A stretch of 9,860 nt of DNA from Flavobacterium sp. (GTDB taxonomy: Bacteria > Bacteroidota > Bacteroidia > Flavobacteriales > Flavobacteriaceae), in NCBI GenBank assembly GCA_024709705.1, contig JANJWE010000137.1, positions 1 to 9,860 of the forward strand. The letters are read 5' to 3'. Every line of letters starts with the position of its first letter. Position 1 is the stretch's first letter. Positions 1-5,315 of the stretch are shown here, one piece after another. Below the pieces are notes generated by a model. That model saw nothing but the letters and a program-made list of their open reading frames with translations. It had not been told where the DNA came from and made no database searches. The position numbers were made by a program, and so were the translations under genes.

Positions 1-857
1 CAGAAGCTTTGACTGAAGAAAACCTAACAAAATGGTTATCTAGGTATGAATTTTGTAATGTACAACCTAAAACAATAGGACTCATTTTGGCCGGAAATAT
101 ACCGCTGGTAGGTTTTCATGATTTTCTTTCGGTTTTAGTTAGCGGGCATAAGGTTTTGGTTAAAACCTCATCGAACGATACCCATTTGATTCGATTTTTA
201 GCCCGTTATCTTCAGGCTGTTGCCCCTGAATTGAAAAATCGGATTGAATTTACCGATGGGAAATTAGAAAATTTTGATGCCGTTATCGCCACCGGAAGTA
301 ACAACACCGCTCGTTATTTTGCGTATTATTTTAAAGATAAACCGGCTATAATCCGCAAAAACAGAAACTCAGTGGCTGTTTTAACCGGAACGGAATCTAA
401 AGAAGATTTGTTCCTTTTGGGTGAAGATATTTTTAGGTATTTTGGTTTGGGATGTCGCAATGTGTCTAAACTTTTTGTTCCCAAAGGGTATTCATTTGAT
501 GCTTTTTTTGAAGCTATTTTTCCGTACCAAGATGTGATTCAGTATGAAAAATATGCCAACAATTACGATTACAACAAGGCTGTGTTTTTGATGAGTAATT
601 TTAAATTGTGGGACAATGGTTTTTTAACTCTCAAAGAAGATTCGAGCTACTCCTCACCAATTTCGTCTGTTTTTTATGAATATTATGACGATTTAGAGCG
701 ATTAAAAATTCGCTTAGCAGAAGATCAAGATCTGTTGCAATGTGTTGTTTCGAATGGAATAACGGTCAACAGTATTCCGTTTGGACAAACACAAAAACCA
801 CAGCTTTGGGATTATGCGGATGGAGTAGATACGGTGAAATTTTTGTTGAGCGTTTAA
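1..857 (+). CDS. acyl-CoA reductase (LuxC-like), 5' end missing
   Basis: The reading frame is open to the left edge (first full codon at 3-5), so the gene starts outside the window. About 284 codons are visible, ending in TAA at 855-857; family members are roughly 350 aa, so perhaps 70 N-terminal residues are missing. The family (LuxC-like, aldehyde dehydrogenase fold) reduces acyl-CoA or acyl groups to aldehydes with NADPH. Visible signs are the early segment GLILAGNIPLVGFHDFL, which is the nucleotide-binding-like stretch of the family, ATGSNNTARYF in the middle, and GLGCRNVSKLFVP, whose Cys (codon 453-455) is the likely acyl-accepting nucleophile. The C-terminus (WDYADGVDTVKFLLSV) looks natural. 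A TTG at 9-11 could be mistaken for a start, but the frame continues upstream of it. The physiological substrate cannot be told from sequence. It is followed on the same strand by serC after 155 bp. Confidence 0.85.
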   Translation, partial: EALTEENLTKWLSRYEFCNVQPKTIGLILAGNIPLVGFHDFLSVLVSGHKVLVKTSSNDTHLIRFLARYLQAVAPELKNRIEFTDGKLENFDAVIATGSNNTARYFAYYFKDKPAIIRKNRNSVAVLTGTESKEDLFLLGEDIFRYFGLGCRNVSKLFVPKGYSFDAFFEAIFPYQDVIQYEKYANNYDYNKAVFLMSNFKLWDNGFLTLKEDSSYSSPISSVFYEYYDDLERLKIRLAEDQDLLQCVVSNGITVNSIPFGQTQKPQLWDYADGVDTVKFLLSV

Positions 858-984
858 ATTTAAGTTTTCAACTACATCGTTTTTGTTAATAACCTCTAAT
901 AAAAACTTCCCTCCCAAATCCATGGTTTTCTTATGAATTTCAGAAATTTGCTGTTTTAATGACAGAAGCTTATTTCAGAAACAT

Positions 985-992
985 CACTTTTG
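985..992 (+). promoter_or_regulatory. candidate -7 promoter element for serC
   Basis: CACTTTTG matches the Bacteroidetes -7 consensus TAnnTTTG at seven of eight positions (first T replaced by C) and lies 20 bp before the serC ATG. No convincing TTG-type -33 element sits 17-23 bp upstream. The rest of the 858-1012 gap shows no gene that I can support. Confidence 0.35.
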
Positions 993-1012
993 CTAAAAAA
1001 CCACAGCAACAC

Positions 1013-2083
1013 ATGAAAAAACACAATTACAGTGCCGGTCCCTGCATATTGCCCCAAGACGTATTTGAAAAATCGGCTCAAGCCGTTTTGAATTTTAATA
1101 ATTCCGGATTATCAATCTTAGAAATTTCGCACCGTAGTAAAGATTTTGTTGCGGTAATGGAAGAGGCACGAGCCTTGGCATTGGAGCTATTAGGGTTGCA
1201 AGGCAAAGGTTATCAAGCTTTGTTTTTACATGGCGGTGCCAGTTTGGAGTTTTTGATGGTTCCGTATAATTTGATGAAGGTGAATGGTAAGGCAGCTTAT
1301 TTGGATACCGGGACATGGGCCAATTCAGCTATCAAAGAAGCCAAATCTTTTGGTGAGACTGTTGTGGTAGCATCGTCAAAACCAGAAAATTACAATCATA
1401 TTCCCAAAGGATACAACGTTCCTTCGGATGCCGATTATTTTCATTGTACTTCCAACAATACCATATTTGGTACCCAAATGAAAGAATTTCCAACTTTGGA
1501 CATCCCGATGGTATGTGATATGAGTTCGGATATTTTTTCCAGAACTTTAGATTTTTCACAATTTGATTTGATTTACGCCGGAGCTCAAAAAAACATGGGT
1601 CCAGCCGGAACCACTTTAGTGGTCGTTAAAGAGGAAATTCTTGGAAAATCAGGAAGAACTATTCCGTCTATGTTGGACTATAAGCAGCATATTGACAAAG
1701 AAAGTATGTACAATACGCCTGCTGTATTTGCCATATATACTTCCCTACTCACTTTACAATGGTTGAAAAACTTGGGTGGAATTGCTGCTATTGAAAAAGT
1801 AAATGAGGCCAAAGCCCAATTGTTATACACCGAAATTGACCGAAACCCCTTGTTCAAAGGAACCGCAGAACAGGCAGATAGAAGTATCATGAATGCTACG
1901 TTTTTATTAAATGATGAAGCCCATGCTCCTCTATTTGATTCAATGTGGAAAGAGGCCGGCATATCGGGATTACCGGGTCACCGTTCGGTGGGTGGTTATA
2001 GAGCTTCGATGTATAATGCTCTTCCGTTGGAAAGTGTGCAAGTGTTGGTGGAGGTGATGAAGGAGTTAGAAGTTAGGAGTTAG
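1013..2083 (+). CDS. serC: 3-phosphoserine/phosphohydroxythreonine transaminase
   Basis: Predicted cytosolic PLP enzyme of 356 aa, the usual SerC length. It transfers an amino group from glutamate to 3-phosphohydroxypyruvate, giving O-phosphoserine, the second step of serine synthesis; family members also serve pyridoxal phosphate synthesis. The protein opens with the typical KKHNYSAGPCILP. The PLP lysine is in DLIYAGAQKNMGPAG (Lys193), the cofactor Asp in VCDMSSD (Asp169), and the stacking Trp in DTGTWANSA (Trp102, the same number as in E. coli SerC). The C-terminal GLPGHRSVGGYRASMYNALP motif is intact. The ATG at 1013 is chosen because the conserved N-terminus begins there; an in-frame ATG at 959 would add 18 residues foreign to the family. 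The last codons (Leu-Glu-Val-Arg-Ser-stop) lie inside a 7-nt tandem repeat, so the extreme C-terminus was probably reshaped by repeat growth. Likely co-transcribed with the dehydrogenase gene at 2228. Confidence 0.96.
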   Translation: MKKHNYSAGPCILPQDVFEKSAQAVLNFNNSGLSILEISHRSKDFVAVMEEARALALELLGLQGKGYQALFLHGGASLEFLMVPYNLMKVNGKAAYLDTGTWANSAIKEAKSFGETVVVASSKPENYNHIPKGYNVPSDADYFHCTSNNTIFGTQMKEFPTLDIPMVCDMSSDIFSRTLDFSQFDLIYAGAQKNMGPAGTTLVVVKEEILGKSGRTIPSMLDYKQHIDKESMYNTPAVFAIYTSLLTLQWLKNLGGIAAIEKVNEAKAQLLYTEIDRNPLFKGTAEQADRSIMNATFLLNDEAHAPLFDSMWKEAGISGLPGHRSVGGYRASMYNALPLESVQVLVEVMKELEVRS

Positions 2084-2120
2084 GAGTTGGTAGAATATAG
2101 AAAATAGAGAATAGAAAATT
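2065..2120 (+). repeat. 7-nt tandem repeat tract overlapping the serC end
   Basis: Eight heptads in one register can be read directly: GTTAGAA (2065), GTTAGGA (2072), GTTAGGA (2079), GTTGGTA (2086), GAATATA (2093), GAAAATA (2100), GAGAATA (2107), GAAAATT (2114). Every unit starts with G; the first four follow GTTAGGA, the last four GAAAATA. The serC stop codon (2081-2083) is inside the third unit. The tract is followed by about 25 bp of other sequence and then by an 8-nt repeat. Confidence 0.8.
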
Positions 2121-2145
2121 TAAGATAACATAAACGTTCTAAGAA

Positions 2146-2225
2146 CTCAGTGTCTCAGTAACTCAGCTACTCAGCACCTCAGTCACTCAGCACCTTAGAA
2201 CCTTAAAACCTCAGTACCTCAAAAA
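2146..2225 (+). repeat. 8-nt tandem repeat, ten units, upstream of the serA-type gene
   Basis: Units start at 2146, 2154, 2162, 2170, 2178, 2186, 2194, 2202, 2210 and 2218, exactly 8 nt apart. They read CTCAGTGT, CTCAGTAA, CTCAGCTA, CTCAGCAC, CTCAGTCA, CTCAGCAC, CTTAGAAC, CTTAAAAC, CTCAGTAC, CTCAAAAA. The consensus is CTCAGNAC, with the first five bases best kept. The last unit merges into the A-run directly before the ATG at 2228, so the array is probably the 5' untranslated region or the intercistronic part of the mRNA. A reverse-complement copy of one unit (GTTCTAAG) lies just upstream at 2136-2143 and could pair with CTTAGAAC at 2194-2201. Confidence 0.85.
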
Positions 2226-2227
2226 AA

Positions 2228-3187
2228 ATGAAAGTATTAGCAAATGACGGCATTTCTGCCAGTGGAATAAAAGCCTTAGAAAAAGGCGGTTTTGAAGTAA
2301 TTACAACCAAAGTAGCACAAGAGCAAGTAGCCAATTACATTAATACCAACCAAGTGAGTGTCATTTTGGTAAGAAGTGCCACTAAAGTTAGAAAAGATAT
2401 TATTGATGCTTGTCCGGGTCTAAAGATTATTGGCCGTGGTGGGGTTGGCATGGACAATATTGATGTGACCTATGCTCGTGAAAAGGGCATTCATGTTATC
2501 AATACACCGGCTTCTTCTTCAGAATCGGTAGCCGAATTGGTTTTTGCTCATTTATTTTCAGGAGTTCGTTTTTTGCATGATTCCAATAGAAACATGCCAT
2601 TGGAAGGCGAATCTAATTTTGAAGGATTGAAAAAAGCCTATGCCAACGGAATAGAATTACGGGGTAAAACTCTAGGAATTATCGGCTTTGGACGCATTGG
2701 TCAGGCAGTTGCCAAAATGGCTCTAGGATTAGGCATGAAAGTGATTGCATCTGACAAATATGTGGGCGAAGCGGTGATTCGTGTAGATTTCTACAATGGC
2801 CAATTCATCAATGTAGACATCATTACCGAACCCATGGAAGATTTATTAAAACATTCCGATTTTATTACCTTACACGTTCCCGCACAAGACGGCTATGTTA
2901 TTGGAAAAGAAGAATTGGGCTTGATGAAAGCAAATGTGGGTATTATCAATGCTGCTCGTGGAGGTGTAATTGATGAAGTAGCATTAGTAGAAGCCTTGGA
3001 TAGCGGAAAAGTATTGTTTGCCGGCTTAGATGTTTTTGAAATAGAACCCACACCGGAAATTCAATTGTTGATGCATCCCAAAATTTCGTTGACTCCTCAC
3101 ATTGGTGCTGCCACCTTGGAGGCTCAAGACCGAATTGGTACAGAATTGGCCGAGCAAATCATCAGTTTGCTTAAAACTGAAAAATAA
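2228..3187 (+). CDS. serA: D-3-phosphoglycerate dehydrogenase-type D-2-hydroxyacid dehydrogenase, no ACT domain
   Basis: Predicted cytosolic NAD-dependent enzyme of 319 aa. Its placement directly after serC points to oxidation of 3-phosphoglycerate to 3-phosphohydroxypyruvate, the first step of serine synthesis. Seen in the sequence: substrate-domain motif GRGGVGMDNIDV (69-80), NAD-binding GFGRIG (153-158) with acidic Asp176 after the second strand, and the catalytic set Arg244 (NAARGG), Glu273 (VFEIEP) and His291 (TPHIGAAT). The protein ends soon after the catalytic His; E. coli SerA is about 410 aa and has a C-terminal ACT domain for serine feedback, which is absent here. A longer segment at about 180-203 (VGEAVIRVDFYNGQFINVD) separates the NAD fold from the next strand. 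The ATG is preceded by eight A residues and no Shine-Dalgarno site. Substrate assignment rests on context; another 2-hydroxyacid is possible. Confidence 0.9.
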   Translation: MKVLANDGISASGIKALEKGGFEVITTKVAQEQVANYINTNQVSVILVRSATKVRKDIIDACPGLKIIGRGGVGMDNIDVTYAREKGIHVINTPASSSESVAELVFAHLFSGVRFLHDSNRNMPLEGESNFEGLKKAYANGIELRGKTLGIIGFGRIGQAVAKMALGLGMKVIASDKYVGEAVIRVDFYNGQFINVDIITEPMEDLLKHSDFITLHVPAQDGYVIGKEELGLMKANVGIINAARGGVIDEVALVEALDSGKVLFAGLDVFEIEPTPEIQLLMHPKISLTPHIGAATLEAQDRIGTELAEQIISLLKTEK

Positions 3188-3193
3188 TAATTT

Positions 3194-3227
3194 AAAAACC
3201 ATCTCACAAAAGATGGTTTTTTCTTTT
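3194..3227 (+). terminator. intrinsic terminator after the serine genes
   Basis: A perfect 11-bp stem (AAAAACCATCT at 3194-3204, AGATGGTTTTT at 3211-3221) encloses a 6-nt loop and runs into a T-rich tract (to 3227). It lies 6 bp after the serA-type stop codon, so it should end the serC-serA transcript. Confidence 0.88.
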
Positions 3228-3256
3228 AAAAAAAGCCCAATTAGACGGATTTTTAC

Positions 3257-3264
3257 TATCTTTA
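3257..3264 (+). promoter_or_regulatory. candidate -7 promoter element for the 3269 gene cluster
   Basis: TATCTTTA matches TAnnTTTG at seven of eight positions, 4 bp before the ATG at 3269, so the leader would be extremely short or absent. It follows the terminator at 3194-3227, where a new promoter would be expected. No clear -33 element is visible. Confidence 0.35.
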
Positions 3265-3268
3265 TGGG

Positions 3269-3697
3269 ATGAAAAGAATAGTTATTCTATCGCTATTGGC
3301 CTACTTTTTTTTGAATTGCTCGGGAACCAAAAACAACGCAACACGTGTTGACAATCCGACAACTCAAAACGATACCGTGCGTATTGCCAATGATGAAATA
3401 GAATATGAAATTATTGTGATAGAACCCGGATTTAATTCGTGGCTGGCCAGTAGAGCCATGCCGCGTAATTATTATTCTCAATCCTATTTGGAAGCTCGAA
3501 ATCAAGTTTGGGTCATGGAATTTAACAGTCGTGTGTTACAACCCATGCGATTTGATCCCAATCTGTACATGATGACCATAGATTACCAAAGAGGGATAGA
3601 TTACGGTTATGAAGTCAACTACCTACTCTATTACTATTTAGTATATTTTCAATTGAATTACAATCAAAAATTAGGGGGTTTTCCCGCACGAATTTAA
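3269..3697 (+). CDS. DUF6146 family putative lipoprotein
   Basis: 142 aa, function unknown. The N-terminus MKRIVILSLLAYFFLNC has two positive charges, a hydrophobic core and a Cys at 17, as in a lipoprotein signal peptide. The residues before Cys (Phe-Leu-Asn) are a loose lipobox, so lipidation is probable rather than certain. After a Thr/Asn-rich linker (about 18-40) comes the conserved domain: EIEYEIIVIEPGFNSWL (43-59), the aromatic run NYYSQSYLEARNQVWV (67-82), RVLQPMRFDPNLY (88-100) and IDYGYEVNYLLYYYLVYFQ (110-128). The richness in Tyr, Phe and Asn suggests a compact envelope domain. I recall this pattern as DUF6146 of Flavobacteriaceae. It is first in a tight three-gene cluster with two small membrane proteins (gaps of 10 and 28 bp), so its role is likely in the envelope. 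Start chosen from the signal peptide. Confidence 0.8.
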   Translation: MKRIVILSLLAYFFLNCSGTKNNATRVDNPTTQNDTVRIANDEIEYEIIVIEPGFNSWLASRAMPRNYYSQSYLEARNQVWVMEFNSRVLQPMRFDPNLYMMTIDYQRGIDYGYEVNYLLYYYLVYFQLNYNQKLGGFPARI

Positions 3698-3707
3698 TTT
3701 TTTCAAA

Positions 3708-3893
3708 ATGTTAGAGCAATACAAATCAGTTATTTGGCTCTTAATTTTAGGAGCTATTTTTACCGTATTAGGGGCATTGCTTAAAATTATGCACCTTCCC
3801 CTAGCTAATGTATTATTGATTTTAGGATTACTATTTCAAGCAATAGGATTATTGACATTGGTTGTAAAACTTTTAAAAAAATCAAATCTCTAA
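3708..3893 (+). CDS. small two-helix membrane protein resembling the GldL N-terminus
   Basis: 61 aa, nearly all membrane: helix 1 at about 8-26, a short turn with KIMHLP (26-31), helix 2 at about 33-54, then a Lys-rich tail (KLLKKSN). The Gly-Ala-Leu-Leu-Lys-Ile-Met-His-Leu-Pro turn followed by a Gly-Leu-Leu helix resembles the transmembrane hairpin of GldL, the proton-driven motor subunit of the type 9 secretion and gliding machinery (comparison from memory). At the place where GldL is recalled to have GLLTEA with its essential Glu, this protein has GLLFQA (Gln44). It also lacks the long cytoplasmic or periplasmic part of GldL, so it is not GldL itself. It lies 10 bp after the DUF6146 gene and 28 bp before the DUF6787 gene, probably in one transcript. 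Function unknown. Confidence 0.75.
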   Translation: MLEQYKSVIWLLILGAIFTVLGALLKIMHLPLANVLLILGLLFQAIGLLTLVVKLLKKSNL

Positions 3894-3921
3894 AACCGAT
3901 TAAACCGAAGATTACCTGCTC

Positions 3922-4239
3922 ATGAAAAAACTAAAAGAGCGTTGGGGAATAACCTCAAACTTTCAACTCCTAATTGTATTTATTGTTTTTGCCATAACCG
4001 GTTCATTATCCGCCTATTTATCCAAACCTTTCACTAATTATATTGGATTAACTTCAGAAAATTTAGGTTACTTTTATTTACCGGTTCGTCTTATCGCCAT
4101 CTTCCCTATTTATCAAGTCTTATTGGTAGCCACCGGATTTATTTTCGGACAATTTCAATTTTTTTGGTGGTTTGAAAAAAAAATGCTTCGCAGTATGAAA
4201 CTGGGTTTTATAGCCGATTGGTTTGAAACCAAAAAATAG
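3922..4239 (+). CDS. DUF6787 family small membrane protein
   Basis: 105 aa, function unknown. It has a basic N-terminus (MKKLKERWGITSNFQ), a first membrane helix at about 14-34 (LLIVFIVFAITGSLSAYLS), a loop with KPFTNYIG, a second hydrophobic stretch at about 54-80, and an aromatic-basic end (FQFFWWFEKKMLRSM) at the membrane edge. The RWGI start and the FWWFEKKMLRR-like end are features I recall for DUF6787. Some databases have labelled such proteins prolipoprotein diacylglyceryl transferase, which is unlikely because Lgt is far larger with several more helices. It is last in the 3269-4239 cluster, and its stop codon is inside the convergent hairpin at 4226-4270. ATG at 3922 is the natural start; no Shine-Dalgarno is seen. 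Confidence 0.78.
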   Translation: MKKLKERWGITSNFQLLIVFIVFAITGSLSAYLSKPFTNYIGLTSENLGYFYLPVRLIAIFPIYQVLLVATGFIFGQFQFFWWFEKKMLRSMKLGFIADWFETKK

Positions 4240-4270
4240 CTCCCTAGGAGGAAGCTATTTCTTTTGGTTT
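4226..4270. terminator. bidirectional hairpin terminator between convergent genes
   Basis: The core stem AATAGCTCC (4235-4243) pairs with GG-AGCTATT (4250-4259, one A bulged at 4252) around the loop CTAGGA. The helix can extend outward: AAACCAAAA (4226-4234) pairs with TTTTGGTTT (4262-4270) across a 2-nt TC bulge. The + strand gene's TAG (4237-4239) is in the left arm and the minus gene's stop (4244-4246) is in the loop. T-rich sequence follows the core stem on both strands, as expected for a shared terminator. Confidence 0.75.
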
Positions 4271-4555
4271 ATGTATGTAATAGGTGTACAACCAAGTTAG
4301 AGTGAAGGTGGGAATAAAATCGAGTCCCGGCAAAAGTTCTTCAAAAAAAACGATAATCGAACCTACAGCACCCACAGTACCTTTGTACATTTTGATTAAA
4401 ATCAATCCGGCAATTGGTGCCCAAACCACATCGGCAAATTCTCCGAAAAAAGGAACCAGATAGGTAAGCATTCCGATAGCATCACAAAGTAAACTCAATA
4501 CGAGGTTTACATATTTGTAACGGGTATTGACTTTTGAAACTATTTCTTTGGACAT
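4244..4555 (-). CDS. small integral membrane protein, function unknown
   Basis: 103 aa with about three hydrophobic segments: roughly 17-37, 43-71 and 79-94. Charged or conserved-looking residues sit between or within them: CDAIGMLTYLVPFFGEFAD, WAPIAGLILIKMYKG, FFEELLPGLDFIPTFTLTW. The EELLPGLDFIPTFTLTW end resembles small uncharacterised Bacteroidetes membrane proteins I have seen, but I cannot name the family. The N-terminal dozen residues and the C-terminal HKPKEIASS are polar. It lies 44 bp downstream of folE on the same strand, with its own possible -7 element at 4584-4591, so it may be transcribed both with folE and alone. It converges on the DUF6787 gene with 4 bp between stop codons. 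ATG at 4553-4555 is the only sensible start. Confidence 0.75.
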   Translation of the reverse strand: MSKEIVSKVNTRYKYVNLVLSLLCDAIGMLTYLVPFFGEFADVVWAPIAGLILIKMYKGTVGAVGSIIVFFEELLPGLDFIPTFTLTWLYTYYIHKPKEIASS

Positions 4556-4562
4556 GATTTAT

Positions 4563-4588
4563 TTTTGTTTGCTTTGAATCAAACAAAA
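4563..4588 (-). other. perfect inverted repeat between folE and the membrane-protein gene
   Basis: Arms TTTTGTTTG (4563-4571) and CAAACAAAA (4580-4588) pair perfectly around an 8-nt AT-rich loop. On the minus strand it lies 12 bp after the folE stop and ends 7 bp before the next ATG. There is no long T-tract, so it may be a weak terminator, a mRNA-end stem, or an operator in the leader of the downstream gene. Confidence 0.4.
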
Positions 4589-4591
4589 GTA
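4584..4591 (-). promoter_or_regulatory. candidate -7 promoter element for the membrane-protein gene
   Basis: On the minus strand the sequence reads TACTTTTG, a full match to TAnnTTTG, 28 bp before the start at 4555. No good -33 element is found at the expected distance. It partly overlaps one arm of the inverted repeat at 4563-4588. Confidence 0.4.
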
Positions 4592-4599
4592 ATGCCAAT

Positions 4600-5274
4600 T
4601 TAGTTATCTTTTTTTACTAAATTGAAGAAATCGTTTCTATTTTCTTTATCATTGAAAATTCCACCGTACTGAATTGTAGAAGTGAAACTCGAACTGTCTT
4701 TAATACCTCTACTTGAAACACATAAGTGCTCTGCCTCTACTACAACGATAACATTTTCTGTATCGAGAACGGTTTTAAGCTCGTTAAAAATTTGCATAAT
4801 CATACGTTCTTGAACTTGGGGACGGCGAGCGTAATAATCTACAATACGGTTAAGCTTTGACAATCCAATTACTTTTCCGTTTGATACATATCCGATGTGA
4901 GCTTTTCCAATGATAGGTAAAAAATGATGCTCACAAGTGGAATTGAAACTGATATTGGCCTCCACCAACATTTTATCGTAGTGGTAACTGTTTTCAAAAA
5001 CTGATATTTTGGGCTTATTGGCCGGATTTAATCCACTGAAAATTTCCTGAATAAACATTTTAGCCACCCGATGTGGTGTCCCTCTAAGACTATCATCAGT
5101 CATGTCCAGTCCCATTTCTTCCATTATACTTTGGAAATGCTTTTCAATTGAAGCCATTTTCTCGGTATCCGATTTTACAAAGGCATCCGGGCGTAAAGGG
5201 GTTTCGGCAGAAGTCATTTGATGTGAATCGCCTAAAAGTTCGTATAATTCTTTTTCAACTGCGGTAGTATTCAT
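4600..5274 (-). CDS. folE: GTP cyclohydrolase I
   Basis: Cytosolic zinc enzyme converting GTP to 7,8-dihydroneopterin triphosphate and formate, the entry step to tetrahydrofolate. 224 aa, normal for the family. Visible motifs are MTDDSLRGTPHRVAKMF (58-74), the zinc site in NSTCEHHFLPIIGKAHIGY with Cys114 and His117, catalytic His116, GLSKLNRIVDYYARRPQVQER (137-157), and AEHLCVSSRGIKD with His183 and zinc ligand Cys185. The ATG at 5272-5274 is chosen: the frame continues to a TTG at 5311-5313, but that extension is 13 residues of low-conservation sequence squeezed against the msrA stop. The gene lies 41 bp after msrA on the same strand with no terminator between, suggesting co-transcription. 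No riboswitch or tetrahydrofolate-sensing leader is visible. Key zinc and catalytic residues are intact. Confidence 0.96.
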   Translation of the reverse strand: MNTTAVEKELYELLGDSHQMTSAETPLRPDAFVKSDTEKMASIEKHFQSIMEEMGLDMTDDSLRGTPHRVAKMFIQEIFSGLNPANKPKISVFENSYHYDKMLVEANISFNSTCEHHFLPIIGKAHIGYVSNGKVIGLSKLNRIVDYYARRPQVQERMIMQIFNELKTVLDTENVIVVVEAEHLCVSSRGIKDSSSFTSTIQYGGIFNDKENRNDFFNLVKKDN

Positions 5275-5315
5275 AGCGTATTTTTTTTGGAGTGAATACG
5301 GGTAATTCACCAAGA

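Noticed and set aside
714..974. Minus-strand open frame over the acyl-CoA reductase 3' end and the gap before serC, with protein-like sequence near MDLGGKFLLEVINK.
   Set aside because: Most of it is antisense to a well-supported gene, there is no promoter or family match I can name, and the part in the gap is only about 35 codons. A decayed gene remnant is possible but not supportable.
959..1012. In-frame N-terminal extension of serC starting at ATG 959.
   Set aside because: The 18 extra residues are unlike SerC, and the family N-terminus begins exactly at the ATG at 1013, which has a -7-like element between the two.
2146..2225. CRISPR-like array.
   Set aside because: The period is 8 nt with no spacers of useful length and no cas genes, so it is a simple tandem repeat.
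4256..4560. DUF4112 as a name for the minus-strand membrane protein.
   Set aside because: The general look (small, WAPI and P-rich hydrophobic segments) brought it to mind, but I cannot match its conserved motifs with confidence, so the family name is left out.
5275..5313. folE start at TTG 5313, giving a 237-aa protein.
   Set aside because: It would begin 2 bp from the msrA stop with 13 residues not typical of the family; the ATG at 5274 gives a normal length.
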